64,000 nucleotides of DNA. It comes from Cupriavidus taiwanensis (lineage in GTDB: Bacteria; Pseudomonadota; Gammaproteobacteria; Burkholderiales; Burkholderiaceae). The notes under the pieces were generated by a model. It made no database searches, had not been told where the DNA came from, and worked only from the letters and a program-made list of their open reading frames with translations. This document shows, piece after piece, positions 20,322-31,759 of this stretch (the first letter of the stretch is position 1; the number at the start of each line of letters is the position of its first letter). A program made the position numbers and the translations under genes. The stretch is from assembly GCF_900249755.1 (NCBI RefSeq), contig NZ_LT976853.1:1318513-1382512 (forward strand), given 5' to 3'.

Positions 20322-22685
20322 ATGGTTGAACTAGAGATCGACGGCAAGAAGGTTGAGGTTGCTGAGGGCAGCCTGGTGATGGAAGCCGCCCGCAAGCTGG
20401 GCACCTACATCCCGCACTTCTGCTACCACCGCAAACTGTCCATCGCGGCCAACTGCCGCATGTGCCTGGTCGAGGTCGAGAAGGCCCCGAAGGCACTGCC
20501 TGCCTGCGCCACGCCGGTGACCCCCGGCATGAAGGTCTTCACCAACTCGGAGAAGGCGGTCAAGGCGCAGAAGTCGGTGATGGAATTCCTGCTGATCAAC
20601 CACCCGCTGGATTGCCCGATCTGCGATCAGGGCGGCGAGTGCCAGCTGCAGGACCTGGCCGTGGGCTACGGTGCCTCGGAGTCGCGCTACAAGGAAGAGA
20701 AGCGCGTGGTGTTCCACAAGAACGTGGGCCCGCTGATCTCCATGGAGGAGATGACCCGCTGCATCCATTGCACCCGCTGCGTGCGCTTCGGCCAGGAAGT
20801 GGCCGGCGTGATGGAGCTGGGCATGCTCAACCGCGGCGAGCATTCGGAAATCACCACCTTCGTCGGCAAGACCGTCGATTCGGAACTGTCGGGCAACATG
20901 ATCGACCTGTGCCCGGTCGGCGCGCTGACCAGCAAGCCGTTCCGCTACTCGGCCCGCACCTGGGAGCTGGCCCGCCGCAAGTCGGTGTCGCCGCACGACG
21001 GCCTGGGCGCCAACCTGGTGGTGCAGACCAAGAACCAGCGCGTGATGCGCGTGCTGCCGCTGGAAAACGAAGACATCAACGAGTGCTGGATCTCCGACAA
21101 GGACCGCTTCTCGTATGAAGGCCTGAACAGCGCCGACCGCCTGACCCGCCCACTGCTGAAGCAGGGCGGCGAATGGATGGAAACCGACTGGCAGACCGCG
21201 CTGGAATACGTCGCCAACGGCCTCGCCGGCATCAAGCGCGAGCACGGCGCCGACCAGATCGCCGCGCTGGCCAGCCCGCACAGCACGCTGGAAGAACTGT
21301 TCCTGCTGGGCAAGCTGATGCGCGGCCTGGGCAGCGACAACGTCGACTTCCGCCTGCGCCAGACCGACTTCTCGGCCGCGCTGAAGGGCACGCCGTGGCT
21401 CGGCATGCCGGTGGCCGACGTGACCACGCTGCAACGCGCGCTGGTGATCGGCTCGTCGCTGCGCAAGGACCATCCGCTGCTGGCCTCGCGCCTGCGCCAG
21501 GCGACCAAGAAGGGCGCCCGCGTGACCGTGCTGGGTGCCGGCGGTGAAGACCTGCTGATGCCCGCCACGCGTATCGACGTGGCCCCGTCGGGCTGGACCG
21601 CCGCACTGGCCGGCGTGGCCCGTGCCGTCGCCACCGCCAAGGGCGTGGCCGCCCCGGCCGGCACCGAAGGCTTCGACGGCGGCGACGCCGCCGCCAAGGC
21701 TGCCGAAGCGCTGCTGTCGGGCGAGCGCCGCGCCGTGTTCCTCGGCAACGAGGCCGTGCGCCATCCGCAGTTCTCGGCGCTGCACGCGCTGGCGCAGTGG
21801 ATCGCTACCGAAACCGGCGCCACGCTGGGCTTCCTGACCGAAGCCGCCAACACCGTCGGCGGCTACGTCGCCGGCGCGCTGCCGAAGCAGGGCGGCGCCA
21901 ATGCGCAGGCCATGCTCGACACGCCGCGCAAGGCCTACATCCTGCTGAACACCGAACCCGAGTTCGACGCCGCCGACCCGCGCAAGGCGCTGGCCGCGCT
22001 GGCGCAGGCCGGCACGGTGGTGGTGCTGTCGCCGTTCCGTTCGGAAGCGGCGATGCAGTACGCCGACGTGATCCTGCCGGTGACGCCGTTCACGGAAACC
22101 TCCGGCACCTTCGTCAACTGCGAAGGCAAGCCGCAGAGCTTCAACGGCGTGGTGCGCGCGCTGGGCGAAGCGCGTCCGGGCTGGAAGGTGCTGCGCGTGC
22201 TGGGCAACCTGCTCGACGTGACCGGCTTCGACTACGAGACCGCCGAATCGGTGCGCGCCGAGGTGCTGTCGGCCCCGGTCGACGGCCAGCTGGACAACGC
22301 TACCGACGCGCCGATCCGCGTTTCGGCCGCGGCCTCGAACGGCATCGAGCGCATCGCCGATGTACCGATCTACCATGCCGACCCGATCGTGCGCCGCGCC
22401 GAGTCGCTGCAGCTGAGCGCCGCCGCGCGCCGCGCCATGCAGATCGCGCTGCCGGCCGACCTGTTCGCCAGCCTGGGCATCCAGTCGGGCGATCCGGTGC
22501 GGGTCACGCAGGGGCAGGGCAGCGTGGTGCTGCCGGCCGTGCTCGAAGCCACGCTGCCGGCCAACACCGTGCGCGTGCCGGCGGCGACGCCGGCGGCCAT
22601 GAGCCTGGGCGCGATGTTCGGCACGGTCACCGTAGAGAAGGCCATTGACCTGGCGCCGGCCACCGGCACCGTGGCCACGGCGTAA
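20322..22685 (+). CDS. nuoG: NADH-quinone oxidoreductase subunit G
   Basis: Large electron-transfer subunit of Complex I, 787 residues. The N-terminal ferredoxin-like domain has the [2Fe-2S] ligands in CYHRKLSIAANCRMC and a later Cys; HPLDCPICDQGGEC carries the His/Cys-ligated [4Fe-4S] cluster; CIHCTRCVRFGQ and LCPVGAL supply another. The molybdopterin-oxidoreductase-like domain follows without metal ligands. Around residues 215-260, where E. coli has the four cysteines of cluster N7, only one Cys (NECWISD) remains, so N7 is probably absent. Confidence 0.96.
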   Translation: MVELEIDGKKVEVAEGSLVMEAARKLGTYIPHFCYHRKLSIAANCRMCLVEVEKAPKALPACATPVTPGMKVFTNSEKAVKAQKSVMEFLLINHPLDCPICDQGGECQLQDLAVGYGASESRYKEEKRVVFHKNVGPLISMEEMTRCIHCTRCVRFGQEVAGVMELGMLNRGEHSEITTFVGKTVDSELSGNMIDLCPVGALTSKPFRYSARTWELARRKSVSPHDGLGANLVVQTKNQRVMRVLPLENEDINECWISDKDRFSYEGLNSADRLTRPLLKQGGEWMETDWQTALEYVANGLAGIKREHGADQIAALASPHSTLEELFLLGKLMRGLGSDNVDFRLRQTDFSAALKGTPWLGMPVADVTTLQRALVIGSSLRKDHPLLASRLRQATKKGARVTVLGAGGEDLLMPATRIDVAPSGWTAALAGVARAVATAKGVAAPAGTEGFDGGDAAAKAAEALLSGERRAVFLGNEAVRHPQFSALHALAQWIATETGATLGFLTEAANTVGGYVAGALPKQGGANAQAMLDTPRKAYILLNTEPEFDAADPRKALAALAQAGTVVVLSPFRSEAAMQYADVILPVTPFTETSGTFVNCEGKPQSFNGVVRALGEARPGWKVLRVLGNLLDVTGFDYETAESVRAEVLSAPVDGQLDNATDAPIRVSAAASNGIERIADVPIYHADPIVRRAESLQLSAAARRAMQIALPADLFASLGIQSGDPVRVTQGQGSVVLPAVLEATLPANTVRVPAATPAAMSLGAMFGTVTVEKAIDLAPATGTVATA

Positions 22686-22706
22686 GAACAAGAGCGAGAA
22701 CAAGAC

Positions 22707-23771
22707 ATGATTGACTGGATTACCTCGCAAGGGCACGGTCTGCTGGGCGCGTACTGGACGCCGCTGTGGATCCTGATCCGCGCCGTGATCATCGTGGTGC
22801 CGCTGCTGCTGTGCGTGGCTTACCTGATCCTGTGGGAGCGCAAGCTGATCGGCTGGATGCACGTTCGCATCGGGCCGAACCGCGTGGGCCCGCTGGGCCT
22901 GCTGCAGCCGATCGCCGACGTGCTGAAGCTGCTGCTCAAGGAAGTCATGATGCCCACGCAGGTCAGCCGGGGCATGTACCTGATTGCCCCGCTGATGGTG
23001 CTGATGCCCGCCGTGGCGGTCTGGGCCGTGATTCCGTTCCAGGCTGAAGTGGTGCTGGCGGATGTGAACGCCGGCCTGCTGTACGTGATGGCGATCAGCT
23101 CGGTGGGCGTGTACGGCGTGATCCTGGCCGGCTGGGCCTCGAACTCCAAGTACGCCTTCATCGGCGCCATGCGTGCCGCGGCCCAGATGGTGTCGTATGA
23201 AATCGCCATGGGCTTCGCGCTGGTGACGGTGCTGATGGTTGCCGGCAGCCTGAACCTGTCGGCCATCGTCAACGGCCAGAACACCGGCTACTTCGCCGAC
23301 ATGGGCATCAACATCCTGTCGTGGAACTGGCTGCCGCTGCTGCCGATGTTCGGCGTGTACTTCATCTCGGGCGTGGCCGAAACCAACCGCCACCCGTTCG
23401 ACGTGGTGGAAGGCGAGTCGGAAATCGTCGCCGGCCACATGATCGAGTATTCGGGCATGGGCTTCGCGCTGTTCTTCCTGGCCGAGTACATCAACATGAT
23501 CATCATCTCGACGATGACCGCGCTGATGTTCCTGGGCGGCTGGGCGCCCCCGATCGACAGCGTGGTGACCAACGCGATCCCCGGCTTCTTCTGGCTGGTG
23601 ATCAAGGTATTCCTGCTGCTGTCCGTGTTCATCTGGATTCGTGCCTCGTTCCCGCGCTACCGCTATGACCAGATCATGCGCCTGGGCTGGAAGGTGTTCA
23701 TCCCCCTGACCGTGGCCTGGCTGATCATCGTGGCGATCTGGATCAAGTCGCCGTGGAACATCTGGCACTGA
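22707..23771 (+). CDS. nuoH: NADH-quinone oxidoreductase subunit H
   Basis: Membrane subunit (ND1 family) that closes the quinone chamber at the base of the peripheral arm. The 354-residue protein has about eight hydrophobic helices. Conserved loops are visible: [19 protein letters not shown] (near 48-66), [19 protein letters not shown] (near 230-248) and the late [18 protein letters not shown]. It follows nuoG by 21 bases and is 67 bases before nuoI. Confidence 0.97.
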   Translation: MIDWITSQGHGLLGAYWTPLWILIRAVIIVVPLLLCVAYLILWERKLIGWMHVRIGPNRVGPLGLLQPIADVLKLLLKEVMMPTQVSRGMYLIAPLMVLMPAVAVWAVIPFQAEVVLADVNAGLLYVMAISSVGVYGVILAGWASNSKYAFIGAMRAAAQMVSYEIAMGFALVTVLMVAGSLNLSAIVNGQNTGYFADMGINILSWNWLPLLPMFGVYFISGVAETNRHPFDVVEGESEIVAGHMIEYSGMGFALFFLAEYINMIIISTMTALMFLGGWAPPIDSVVTNAIPGFFWLVIKVFLLLSVFIWIRASFPRYRYDQIMRLGWKVFIPLTVAWLIIVAIWIKSPWNIWH

Positions 23772-23838
23772 ACGGCCAAACGACGGTGCGCCTGCCGCAA
23801 TCCGCAGCGCGCACCGTGTGGAAATACTAGGAAGCATC

Positions 23839-24330
23839 ATGCTGCTCGCCATCAAGGACTTCTTCAACAGCCTGCTCCTGAAGGAACTCTTCAAGGGCAT
23901 GGCCCTGACCGGCCGCTATCTCTTCGCGCGCAAGATCACGGTCCAGTTCCCGGAAGAGAAGACGCCGATCTCGCCGCGCTTTCGCGGGCTGCACGCGCTG
24001 CGCCGCTATCCCAACGGGGAAGAGCGCTGCATCGCCTGCAAGCTGTGCGAGGCGGTGTGCCCGGCGCTGGCCATCACGATCGAGTCCGACGCGCGCGCCG
24101 ACGGCACGCGCCGCACGACCCGCTATGACATCGACCTGACCAAGTGCATCTTCTGCGGCTTCTGCGAAGAGGCCTGCCCGGTCGACGCCATCGTGGAAAC
24201 GCAGATCCTGGAATACCACGGCGAAAAGCGCGGCGACCTGTACTTCACCAAGGACATGCTGCTGGCCGTGGGCGACCGCTACGAGCCGCAGATCGCCGCG
24301 GCCAAGGCGGCCGACGCGAAGTACCGCTGA
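23839..24330 (+). CDS. nuoI: NADH-quinone oxidoreductase subunit I
   Basis: A 163-residue ferredoxin-like subunit carrying clusters N6a and N6b, which pass electrons to NuoB. Two [4Fe-4S] motifs are intact: [16 protein letters not shown] (near 61-76) and [16 protein letters not shown] (near 100-115). The amphipathic N-terminus fits docking on the membrane arm. The ATG at 23839 follows AGGAAG; a frame-open ATG 21 bases upstream has no ribosome site. Confidence 0.97.
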   Translation: MLLAIKDFFNSLLLKELFKGMALTGRYLFARKITVQFPEEKTPISPRFRGLHALRRYPNGEERCIACKLCEAVCPALAITIESDARADGTRRTTRYDIDLTKCIFCGFCEEACPVDAIVETQILEYHGEKRGDLYFTKDMLLAVGDRYEPQIAAAKAADAKYR

Positions 24331-24529
24331 GCCGGATGCCGGCCGGAAGTCCCGGCCACCGAAGTAACGCCGGTTGGCGGCTGCCGCGAGCAGCAGACCT
24401 GGCAGCCGCCGCCACCGAATTTGAATGCGGCCCCTGCAATGCAAGGGGCCAATGCAAGGATGCCGCAGGAGCGGGCCACCCGAGGGGGTGGCTTGTGCCG
24501 GACGGCCCAGAGAGGATCCGATAGGGACC
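24331..24529 (+). other. Highly structured gap between nuoI and nuoJ
   Basis: A 199-base non-coding stretch that can form four consecutive perfect hairpins: 24341-24357 (6 bp), 24376-24410 (10 bp, GGCGGCTGCC with GGCAGCCGCC), 24429-24450 (7 bp, GGCCCCT with AGGGGCC) and 24475-24492 (7 bp, GCCACCC with GGGTGGC). None has a T-run, so they are not standard terminators. The rest of the operon is tightly packed. Confidence 0.6.
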
Positions 24530-25174
24530 ATGGAACTCACGACCACCATCTTCTACGTCTTTGCGCTGGTGCTGGTGCTCTCCGCACTGAAAGTCATCAC
24601 TGCGAAGAACCCGGTGCACTCCGCACTGTTCCTCGTGCTGTCGTTCTTCACGGCCGCGGCGATCTGGATGCTGCTGCAGGCGGAATTCCTCGCCATCCTG
24701 CTGGTGCTGGTCTATGTCGGCGCGGTGATGGTGCTGTTCCTGTTCGTGGTGATGATGATCGATATCGATATCGAGCACCTGCGCCGCGACTTCTGGACCT
24801 ACGTGCCGATGGCGTCGATCGTCGGCGCGCTGATCATCGCCGAGATGGCGATCGTGCTGGTGCGCAACTTCATCGGCACCACCACGCCGGTGGCGGCCAG
24901 CGGCTCGCAGGAGCCGGGCTACTCGAACACCGCCGCGCTGGGCAAGCTGATCTACACCGACTATATCTACGCCTTCGAAGTGGCCGGCATCATCCTGCTG
25001 GTGGCGATCATCGCCGCGGTCGCGCTGACGCTGCGCCGCCGCAAGGACGTCAAGGCCCAGGACGTGTCGGCGCAGCTGCGCACCCGCCGCGACGACCGCG
25101 TGCGCCTGGTGCCGATGACCGCCGAAGACCAGACCCAGCAGACGGAAGCCGCGGCTGCCGCCAATAAGAACTAA
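24530..25174 (+). CDS. nuoJ: NADH-quinone oxidoreductase subunit J
   Basis: Membrane subunit (ND6 family) of 214 residues with five hydrophobic helices. The family helix with the pi-bulge is seen as [19 protein letters not shown] (near 57-75), following [15 protein letters not shown] charged tail follows the last helix. ATG at 24530 gives the usual [13 protein letters not shown] start; upstream in-frame sequence belongs to the structured gap. nuoK begins 17 bases after the stop. Confidence 0.96.
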   Translation: MELTTTIFYVFALVLVLSALKVITAKNPVHSALFLVLSFFTAAAIWMLLQAEFLAILLVLVYVGAVMVLFLFVVMMIDIDIEHLRRDFWTYVPMASIVGALIIAEMAIVLVRNFIGTTTPVAASGSQEPGYSNTAALGKLIYTDYIYAFEVAGIILLVAIIAAVALTLRRRKDVKAQDVSAQLRTRRDDRVRLVPMTAEDQTQQTEAAAAANKN

Positions 25175-25191
25175 AGCCCGGAGAAATCGCT

Positions 25192-25497
25192 GTGCTCTCT
25201 CTCGCTCATTTCCTCGTGCTCGGTGCGATCCTGTTTGCGATCAGCATCGTCGGCATCTTCCTGAACCGCAAGAACGTGATCGTGCTGCTGATGGCGATCG
25301 AACTGATGCTGCTTGCGGTGAACATGAACTTCGTCGCCTTCTCGCATTACCTGGGCGACCTGGCTGGTCAGGTTTTCGTTTTCTTCATCCTCACGGTGGC
25401 CGCCGCCGAGTCGGCAATCGGTCTGGCAATCCTGGTGGTGCTGTTCCGCAACCTGGATACGATCAACGTGGACGACATGGACACCCTGAAGTACTGA
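25192..25497 (+). CDS. nuoK: NADH-quinone oxidoreductase subunit K
   Basis: Small membrane subunit (ND4L family), 101 residues with three hydrophobic helices. It contains the two membrane glutamates used for proton transfer, in [16 protein letters not shown] (near 36) and [12 protein letters not shown] (near 72). The start is a GTG at 25192 preceded by GGAGAAA. nuoL follows 58 bases on. Confidence 0.96.
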   Translation: MLSLAHFLVLGAILFAISIVGIFLNRKNVIVLLMAIELMLLAVNMNFVAFSHYLGDLAGQVFVFFILTVAAAESAIGLAILVVLFRNLDTINVDDMDTLKY

Positions 25498-25555
25498 TCC
25501 ATGCCGTACTACGTAGACACCCAAGACTCACCGACCGCACACCACTAAGCGTCCT

Positions 25556-27643
<2,088 letters not shown>

Positions 27644-27670
27644 TAGGCACCAAGTAAGGAAAACAAAGAA

Positions 27671-29137
27671 ATGGTTCTGTCTTTCTCAATCTGGCTGCCT
27701 GTCTTTTTCGGCCTGCTGATCCTGGCCTTCGGCTCGGACCGCAGCCCTGGCTTCGTGCGGTGGATGTCGCTGTTCGGCTCGATCGCCAGCTTCGTCGTGA
27801 CGCTGCCGCTGGTATTGCACTTCGACCGCGCCACCGCGGCCATGCAGTTCGTCGAGAAGGCGAGCTGGATCGAGCGCTTCAACATCCACTACCTGCTGGG
27901 TGTCGACGGCCTGTCGATGTGGTTCGTGGTGCTGACCGCCTTCATCACGGTGATCGTGGTGATCTCGGCCTGGGAAGTGATCACCGAGCGCGTGGCCGAG
28001 TACATGGCATCGTTCCTGATCCTGTCGGGCCTGATGGTCGGCGTGTTCTGCGCGCTCGACGGCATGCTGTTCTACGTGTTCTTCGAAGCCACGCTGATCC
28101 CGATGTACATCATCATCGGCGTCTGGGGCGGCCCGAACCGTGTCTACGCGGCGTTCAAGTTCTTCCTGTACACGCTGCTGGGCTCGCTGCTGACCCTGAT
28201 CGCGCTGCTGTACCTGTACAACAAGACCGGCACGTTCGAGATCCTGCAATGGCACCAGGCCAAGCTGTCGATGAACGAGCAGATCGCGATCTTCATCGCC
28301 TTCTTCGTCGCCTTCGCGGTCAAGGTGCCGATGTGGCCGGTGCATACCTGGCTGCCCGACGCCCACGTCGAAGCCCCCACCGGCGGCTCGGTGGTGCTGG
28401 CCGCGATCATGCTGAAGCTGGGCGCCTACGGCTTCCTGCGCTTCTCGCTGCCGATCGCGCCTGACGCCAGCCACTACCTGGCCCCGTTCATCATCACCAT
28501 CTCGCTGATCGCGGTGATCTACATCGGCCTGGTCGCGCTGGTGCAGGCCGACATGAAGAAGCTGGTGGCGTATTCGTCGATCGCCCACATGGGCTTCGTC
28601 ACGCTGGGCTTCTTTATCTTCAGCGACATCGGCGTCGAAGGCGGCATCGTGCAGATGATCTCGCACGGCTTTATCTCCGGCGCGATGTTCCTGTGCATCG
28701 GCGTGCTGTACGACCGCGTGCACTCGCGCCAGATCGCCGACTACGGCGGCGTGGTCAACACCATGCCGAAGTTCGCGGCGCTGTCGGTGTTCTTCGCCAT
28801 GGCCAACTGCGGCCTGCCGGCCACTTCCGGCTTCGTCGGCGAGTTCATGGTGATCCTGGGCGCGGTCAAGTTCAACTTCTGGATCGGCCTGCTGGCCGCC
28901 ACCGCGCTGATCCTGGGCGCCGCCTACTCGCTGTGGATGGTCAAGCGCGTCATCTTCGGAGACGTCGTGCACCAGCACGTGCGCGAGCTGGCCGACCTGA
29001 ACAAGCGTGAGTTCGTCATGCTCGGCCTGCTGGCCATCATGACGCTGTACATGGGCCTGCACCCGAAGCCCTTTACCGACGTGATGCACCCGTCCGTGGT
29101 CAACCTGCTGCAGCACGCGGCGCAGTCCAAGCTGTAA
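27671..29137 (+). CDS. nuoM: NADH-quinone oxidoreductase subunit M
   Basis: Antiporter-like proton-pumping membrane subunit (ND4 family), 488 residues with about 14 hydrophobic helices. Signature stretches include FFEATLIPMYIIIGVWGG (near 137-154, conserved Glu) and WPVHTWLPDAHVEAPTGGSV (near 222-241, Lys/His path), and a later MKKLVAYSSIAHMG. nuoN follows the stop after 18 bases. Confidence 0.96.
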   Translation: MVLSFSIWLPVFFGLLILAFGSDRSPGFVRWMSLFGSIASFVVTLPLVLHFDRATAAMQFVEKASWIERFNIHYLLGVDGLSMWFVVLTAFITVIVVISAWEVITERVAEYMASFLILSGLMVGVFCALDGMLFYVFFEATLIPMYIIIGVWGGPNRVYAAFKFFLYTLLGSLLTLIALLYLYNKTGTFEILQWHQAKLSMNEQIAIFIAFFVAFAVKVPMWPVHTWLPDAHVEAPTGGSVVLAAIMLKLGAYGFLRFSLPIAPDASHYLAPFIITISLIAVIYIGLVALVQADMKKLVAYSSIAHMGFVTLGFFIFSDIGVEGGIVQMISHGFISGAMFLCIGVLYDRVHSRQIADYGGVVNTMPKFAALSVFFAMANCGLPATSGFVGEFMVILGAVKFNFWIGLLAATALILGAAYSLWMVKRVIFGDVVHQHVRELADLNKREFVMLGLLAIMTLYMGLHPKPFTDVMHPSVVNLLQHAAQSKL

Positions 29138-29155
29138 TCGGGGAGAGATATCAAC

Positions 29156-30631
29156 ATGCAACCGTCCTCGACACTCGCCCCCGTGGCGCCGATCATCTTC
29201 CTGGCGATCGCCATCGCCGCGGTCAACTGGATCGACCTTGCGCGCGGCAAGGGCAAGCAAAGCGTGGCCTATCCGCTGTCGCTGCTGACCACGCTGGTGC
29301 TGACGGTGTGGTTCGGCCTGAACGCCGCCGCCGGCGAGACGCACTACGCGTTCTCCAACCTGGTGGTGATCGACCCGATGGCCAACGTGCTGTCGGCATT
29401 CTGTGCCGCCGGCCTGTTCATCACGCTGGTCTACACCCGCCGCTACCTGGCCGAGCGCGACATGTTCGCCGGCGAGTTCTACATGCTGGCGCTGTTCACG
29501 CTGGGCGGCCAGATCGTGATGATCACCGGCAACAACTTCCTGACCCTGTACCTGGGCCTGGAACTGCTGTCGCTGTCGTCGTACGCGCTGGTGGCGCTGC
29601 GCCGCGAGTCGCGCGTGACCTCCGAATCGGCGATGAAGTACTTCGTGCTGGGCGCGCTGGCTTCGGGCTTCCTGCTGTACGGCATCTCGATGATGTACGG
29701 CGCCACCGGTTCGCTGAACCTGGGCGAGGTGTTCCGCGCGGTCGAGTCCGGCCGCATCAACACCACCATGCTGGCCTTCGGCGTGGTCTTCATCGTCGCC
29801 GGCCTGTCGTTCAAGCTGGGCGCCGCGCCGTTCCACATGTGGATCCCGGACATCTACCAGGGCTCGCCGACCGCCGTGACGCTGCTGATCGCCGGCGGCC
29901 CCAAGGTGGCGGCGTTCGCGCTGTTCATCCGCGTGCTGGTCGAAGGCCTGCTGCCGCTGGCCAGCGACTGGCAGATGATGCTGGTGGTGCTGTCGATCAT
30001 CTCGCTGGCGATCGGCAACCTGACCGCCATCGTGCAGAGCAACCTGAAGCGGATGCTGGCGTACTCGACCATCTCGCACATGGGCTTCGTGCTGCTGGGC
30101 CTGCTCTCGGGCGTGGTCGCCAACAAGGCGGACGGCGCCGCCGATGCCTACAGCTCGGCGATGTTCTACTCGGTGACCTACCTGCTGACCACGCTGGGCA
30201 CCTTCGGCATCATCCTGCTGCGCACCAGCAAGGGCTTCGAGGCCGAGACCCTGGAAGACCTGAAGGGCATGTCGCGCCGCAACCCGTGGTTCGCCTTCCT
30301 GATGCTGGTGATGATGTTCTCGCTGGCCGGCATTCCGCCGACCGTGGGCTTCTACGCCAAGCTGGCGGTGCTGGATGCGGTGGTCAAGGCCGGCATGACC
30401 TGGCTGGCGGTGGTGGCGGTGCTGTTCTCGCTGATCGGCGCGTTCTACTACCTGCGCATCGTCAAGCTGATGTACTTCGATGCCCCCGTTGGCGAAGAAC
30501 AGCTGGAAGCCACCTTTGGCCTGCGTTCGATGCTGAGCGTGAACGGCGCCGCGGTGATCCTGCTGGGCCTGTTCCCGGCCGCGCTGATGAACCTGTGCTA
30601 CCAGGCCATCCGCTCGAGCCTGGGTTCCTGA
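29156..30631 (+). CDS. nuoN: NADH-quinone oxidoreductase subunit N
   Basis: Antiporter-like proton-pumping membrane subunit (ND2 family), 491 residues with about 14 hydrophobic helices. Family stretches are LYLGLELLSLSSYALVAL (near 131-148, conserved Glu), FKLGAAPFHMWIPDIYQGSP (near 221-240) and LKRMLAYSTISHMGFVLLG. It is the last of the 14 nuo genes and is followed 13 bases later by a DUF2818 gene. Confidence 0.96.
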   Translation: MQPSSTLAPVAPIIFLAIAIAAVNWIDLARGKGKQSVAYPLSLLTTLVLTVWFGLNAAAGETHYAFSNLVVIDPMANVLSAFCAAGLFITLVYTRRYLAERDMFAGEFYMLALFTLGGQIVMITGNNFLTLYLGLELLSLSSYALVALRRESRVTSESAMKYFVLGALASGFLLYGISMMYGATGSLNLGEVFRAVESGRINTTMLAFGVVFIVAGLSFKLGAAPFHMWIPDIYQGSPTAVTLLIAGGPKVAAFALFIRVLVEGLLPLASDWQMMLVVLSIISLAIGNLTAIVQSNLKRMLAYSTISHMGFVLLGLLSGVVANKADGAADAYSSAMFYSVTYLLTTLGTFGIILLRTSKGFEAETLEDLKGMSRRNPWFAFLMLVMMFSLAGIPPTVGFYAKLAVLDAVVKAGMTWLAVVAVLFSLIGAFYYLRIVKLMYFDAPVGEEQLEATFGLRSMLSVNGAAVILLGLFPAALMNLCYQAIRSSLGS

Positions 30632-30644
30632 CCGTTCACGCCAC

Positions 30645-30953
30645 ATGAGCGCCTCCGCAAGCGGCTGGTTTGTCATCCTGCTGGCACTGGTCTGTGCGAA
30701 CCTGCCGTTCGTGAACCAGCGCCTGTTCGTGGTGATCCCGCTGCGGCAGGCGCGCAAGCCGCTGTGGCTGCGCCTGCTGGAACTGGTGGTCTGGTTCGCG
30801 GTGGCGGGCGCCGCCGGCTTCGCCGCCGAAGCCAACCTGGGCGGCACCTTCAGCCAGGGCTGGCAGTTCTACGCCATCACGGCCTGCATGATGCTGGTGT
30901 TTGCCTTCCCCGGCTTCACCTGGCAATACCTCGTCAAACACCGCACGGCCTGA
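30645..30953 (+). CDS. DUF2818 inner-membrane protein
   Basis: A 102-residue protein with three predicted membrane segments (about 7-24, 43-62 and 70-90) and conserved NLPFVNQRLFVV. DUF2818 genes are typically found directly downstream of nuoN in betaproteobacteria, as here with a 13-base gap, so a Complex I-related role (assembly or accessory subunit) is plausible but unproven. No catalytic motif is visible. Confidence 0.85.
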   Translation: MSASASGWFVILLALVCANLPFVNQRLFVVIPLRQARKPLWLRLLELVVWFAVAGAAGFAAEANLGGTFSQGWQFYAITACMMLVFAFPGFTWQYLVKHRTA

Positions 30954-30997
30954 AGCCGGTCTTGTCGGCGCCGGGCCCTGCCTGATCCGGAGCGTCC

Positions 30998-31642
30998 ATG
31001 ACCGACAAGATTCAACGCGGCACCCCAACTACCGCCGAACCCACCGGCAACGACGACGCACTGAAGGAAGTGTGCGTCGCCTCGGCGACGGTCCATCGCG
31101 GCAAGTTCCTTACCCTCAAGCAAGACATCGTCAGGCTCCCTGACGGCAAGCAGACCGGGCGCGAGTACGTGGTCCATCCCGGCGCGGTGATGATGATCCC
31201 GCTGTTCGACGACGGCACCGTGCTGATGGAGCGCCAGTTCCGCTATCCGGTGGGCGAGGTGATGATGGAATTCCCCGCCGGCAAGCTCGACCCCGAAGAG
31301 GGCGCGCAGCGCTGCGGCGAACGCGAGCTGCTGGAGGAAACCGGCTACCGGGCCGCACGCTGGGACTACCTGACCCGCATCCATCCCGTGATTTCATATT
31401 CGACCGAGTTTATCGATATCCTGCTGGCGCGCGACCTGACGCATGGCGAGGCGCAGCTCGACGACGGCGAATTCCTGGAGACGTTCATCGCGCCGGCGGG
31501 GCAGGTGATCGACTGGGTGCGCAGCGGCCGCATCACCGATGTGAAGACCATCATCGGGGCATTCTGGCTGGAAAAAGTGCTGTCCGGAGCCTGGCAGCCG
31601 GGCGAACAACCGATGCCTGCGTATGGCGCAGCACAACGATGA
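30998..31642 (+). CDS. Nudix hydrolase, ADP-ribose pyrophosphatase-like
   Basis: A 214-residue Nudix hydrolase resembling ADP-ribose pyrophosphatases (NudF type), which split ADP-ribose to AMP and ribose 5-phosphate. The Nudix box G-x5-E-x7-R-E-L-x-E-E-x-G is complete in GKLDPEEGAQRCGERELLEE (near residues 90-109). VMMIPLFDDGTVLMERQFRYP precedes it, as in the ADP-ribose group. It starts 44 bases after DUF2818 and is the last gene of the presumed nuo transcript; an NAD-salvage link with NADH dehydrogenase is only suggestive. Confidence 0.88.
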   Translation: MTDKIQRGTPTTAEPTGNDDALKEVCVASATVHRGKFLTLKQDIVRLPDGKQTGREYVVHPGAVMMIPLFDDGTVLMERQFRYPVGEVMMEFPAGKLDPEEGAQRCGERELLEETGYRAARWDYLTRIHPVISYSTEFIDILLARDLTHGEAQLDDGEFLETFIAPAGQVIDWVRSGRITDVKTIIGAFWLEKVLSGAWQPGEQPMPAYGAAQR

Positions 31643-31673
31643 GCGGTGCGGCGACGACGCCGCAGCGCAGTTC

Positions 31674-31735
31674 CGAACGGTCGTTCGAAAAAATTTAGCA
31701 CGACCGTTCACAAAATTTGGATTCGCGGATAATAT
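31674..31735 (+). promoter_or_regulatory. Promoter with tandem TetR-like operator before DUF1178/acd genes
   Basis: The perfect palindrome CGAACGGTCGTTCG (half-sites CGAACG/CGTTCG, 31674-31687) is followed by a degenerate copy at 31697-31710, so GAACGGTCGT (31675-31684) and ACGACCGTTC (31700-31709) form an inverted repeat. TTCACA (31707-31712) and TAATAT (31730-31735), 17 bases apart, form a candidate promoter overlapping the second site. Such dyads are typical of TetR-family repressors of acyl-CoA catabolism. Confidence 0.55.
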
Positions 31736-31759
31736 AGCTTTTGACGGGCTGGAAAGATC

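Noticed and set aside
20331..23900. A 1,189-codon open frame on the minus strand across nuoG-nuoH
   Set aside because: It mirrors the codon pattern of the sense genes in GC-rich DNA, is very rich in His, Arg and Gln, and resembles no protein family. The sense frames are certain.
27686..30847. A 1,053-codon minus-strand frame opposite nuoM-nuoN
   Set aside because: Same antisense artefact: biased composition and complete overlap with nuoM, nuoN and DUF2818.
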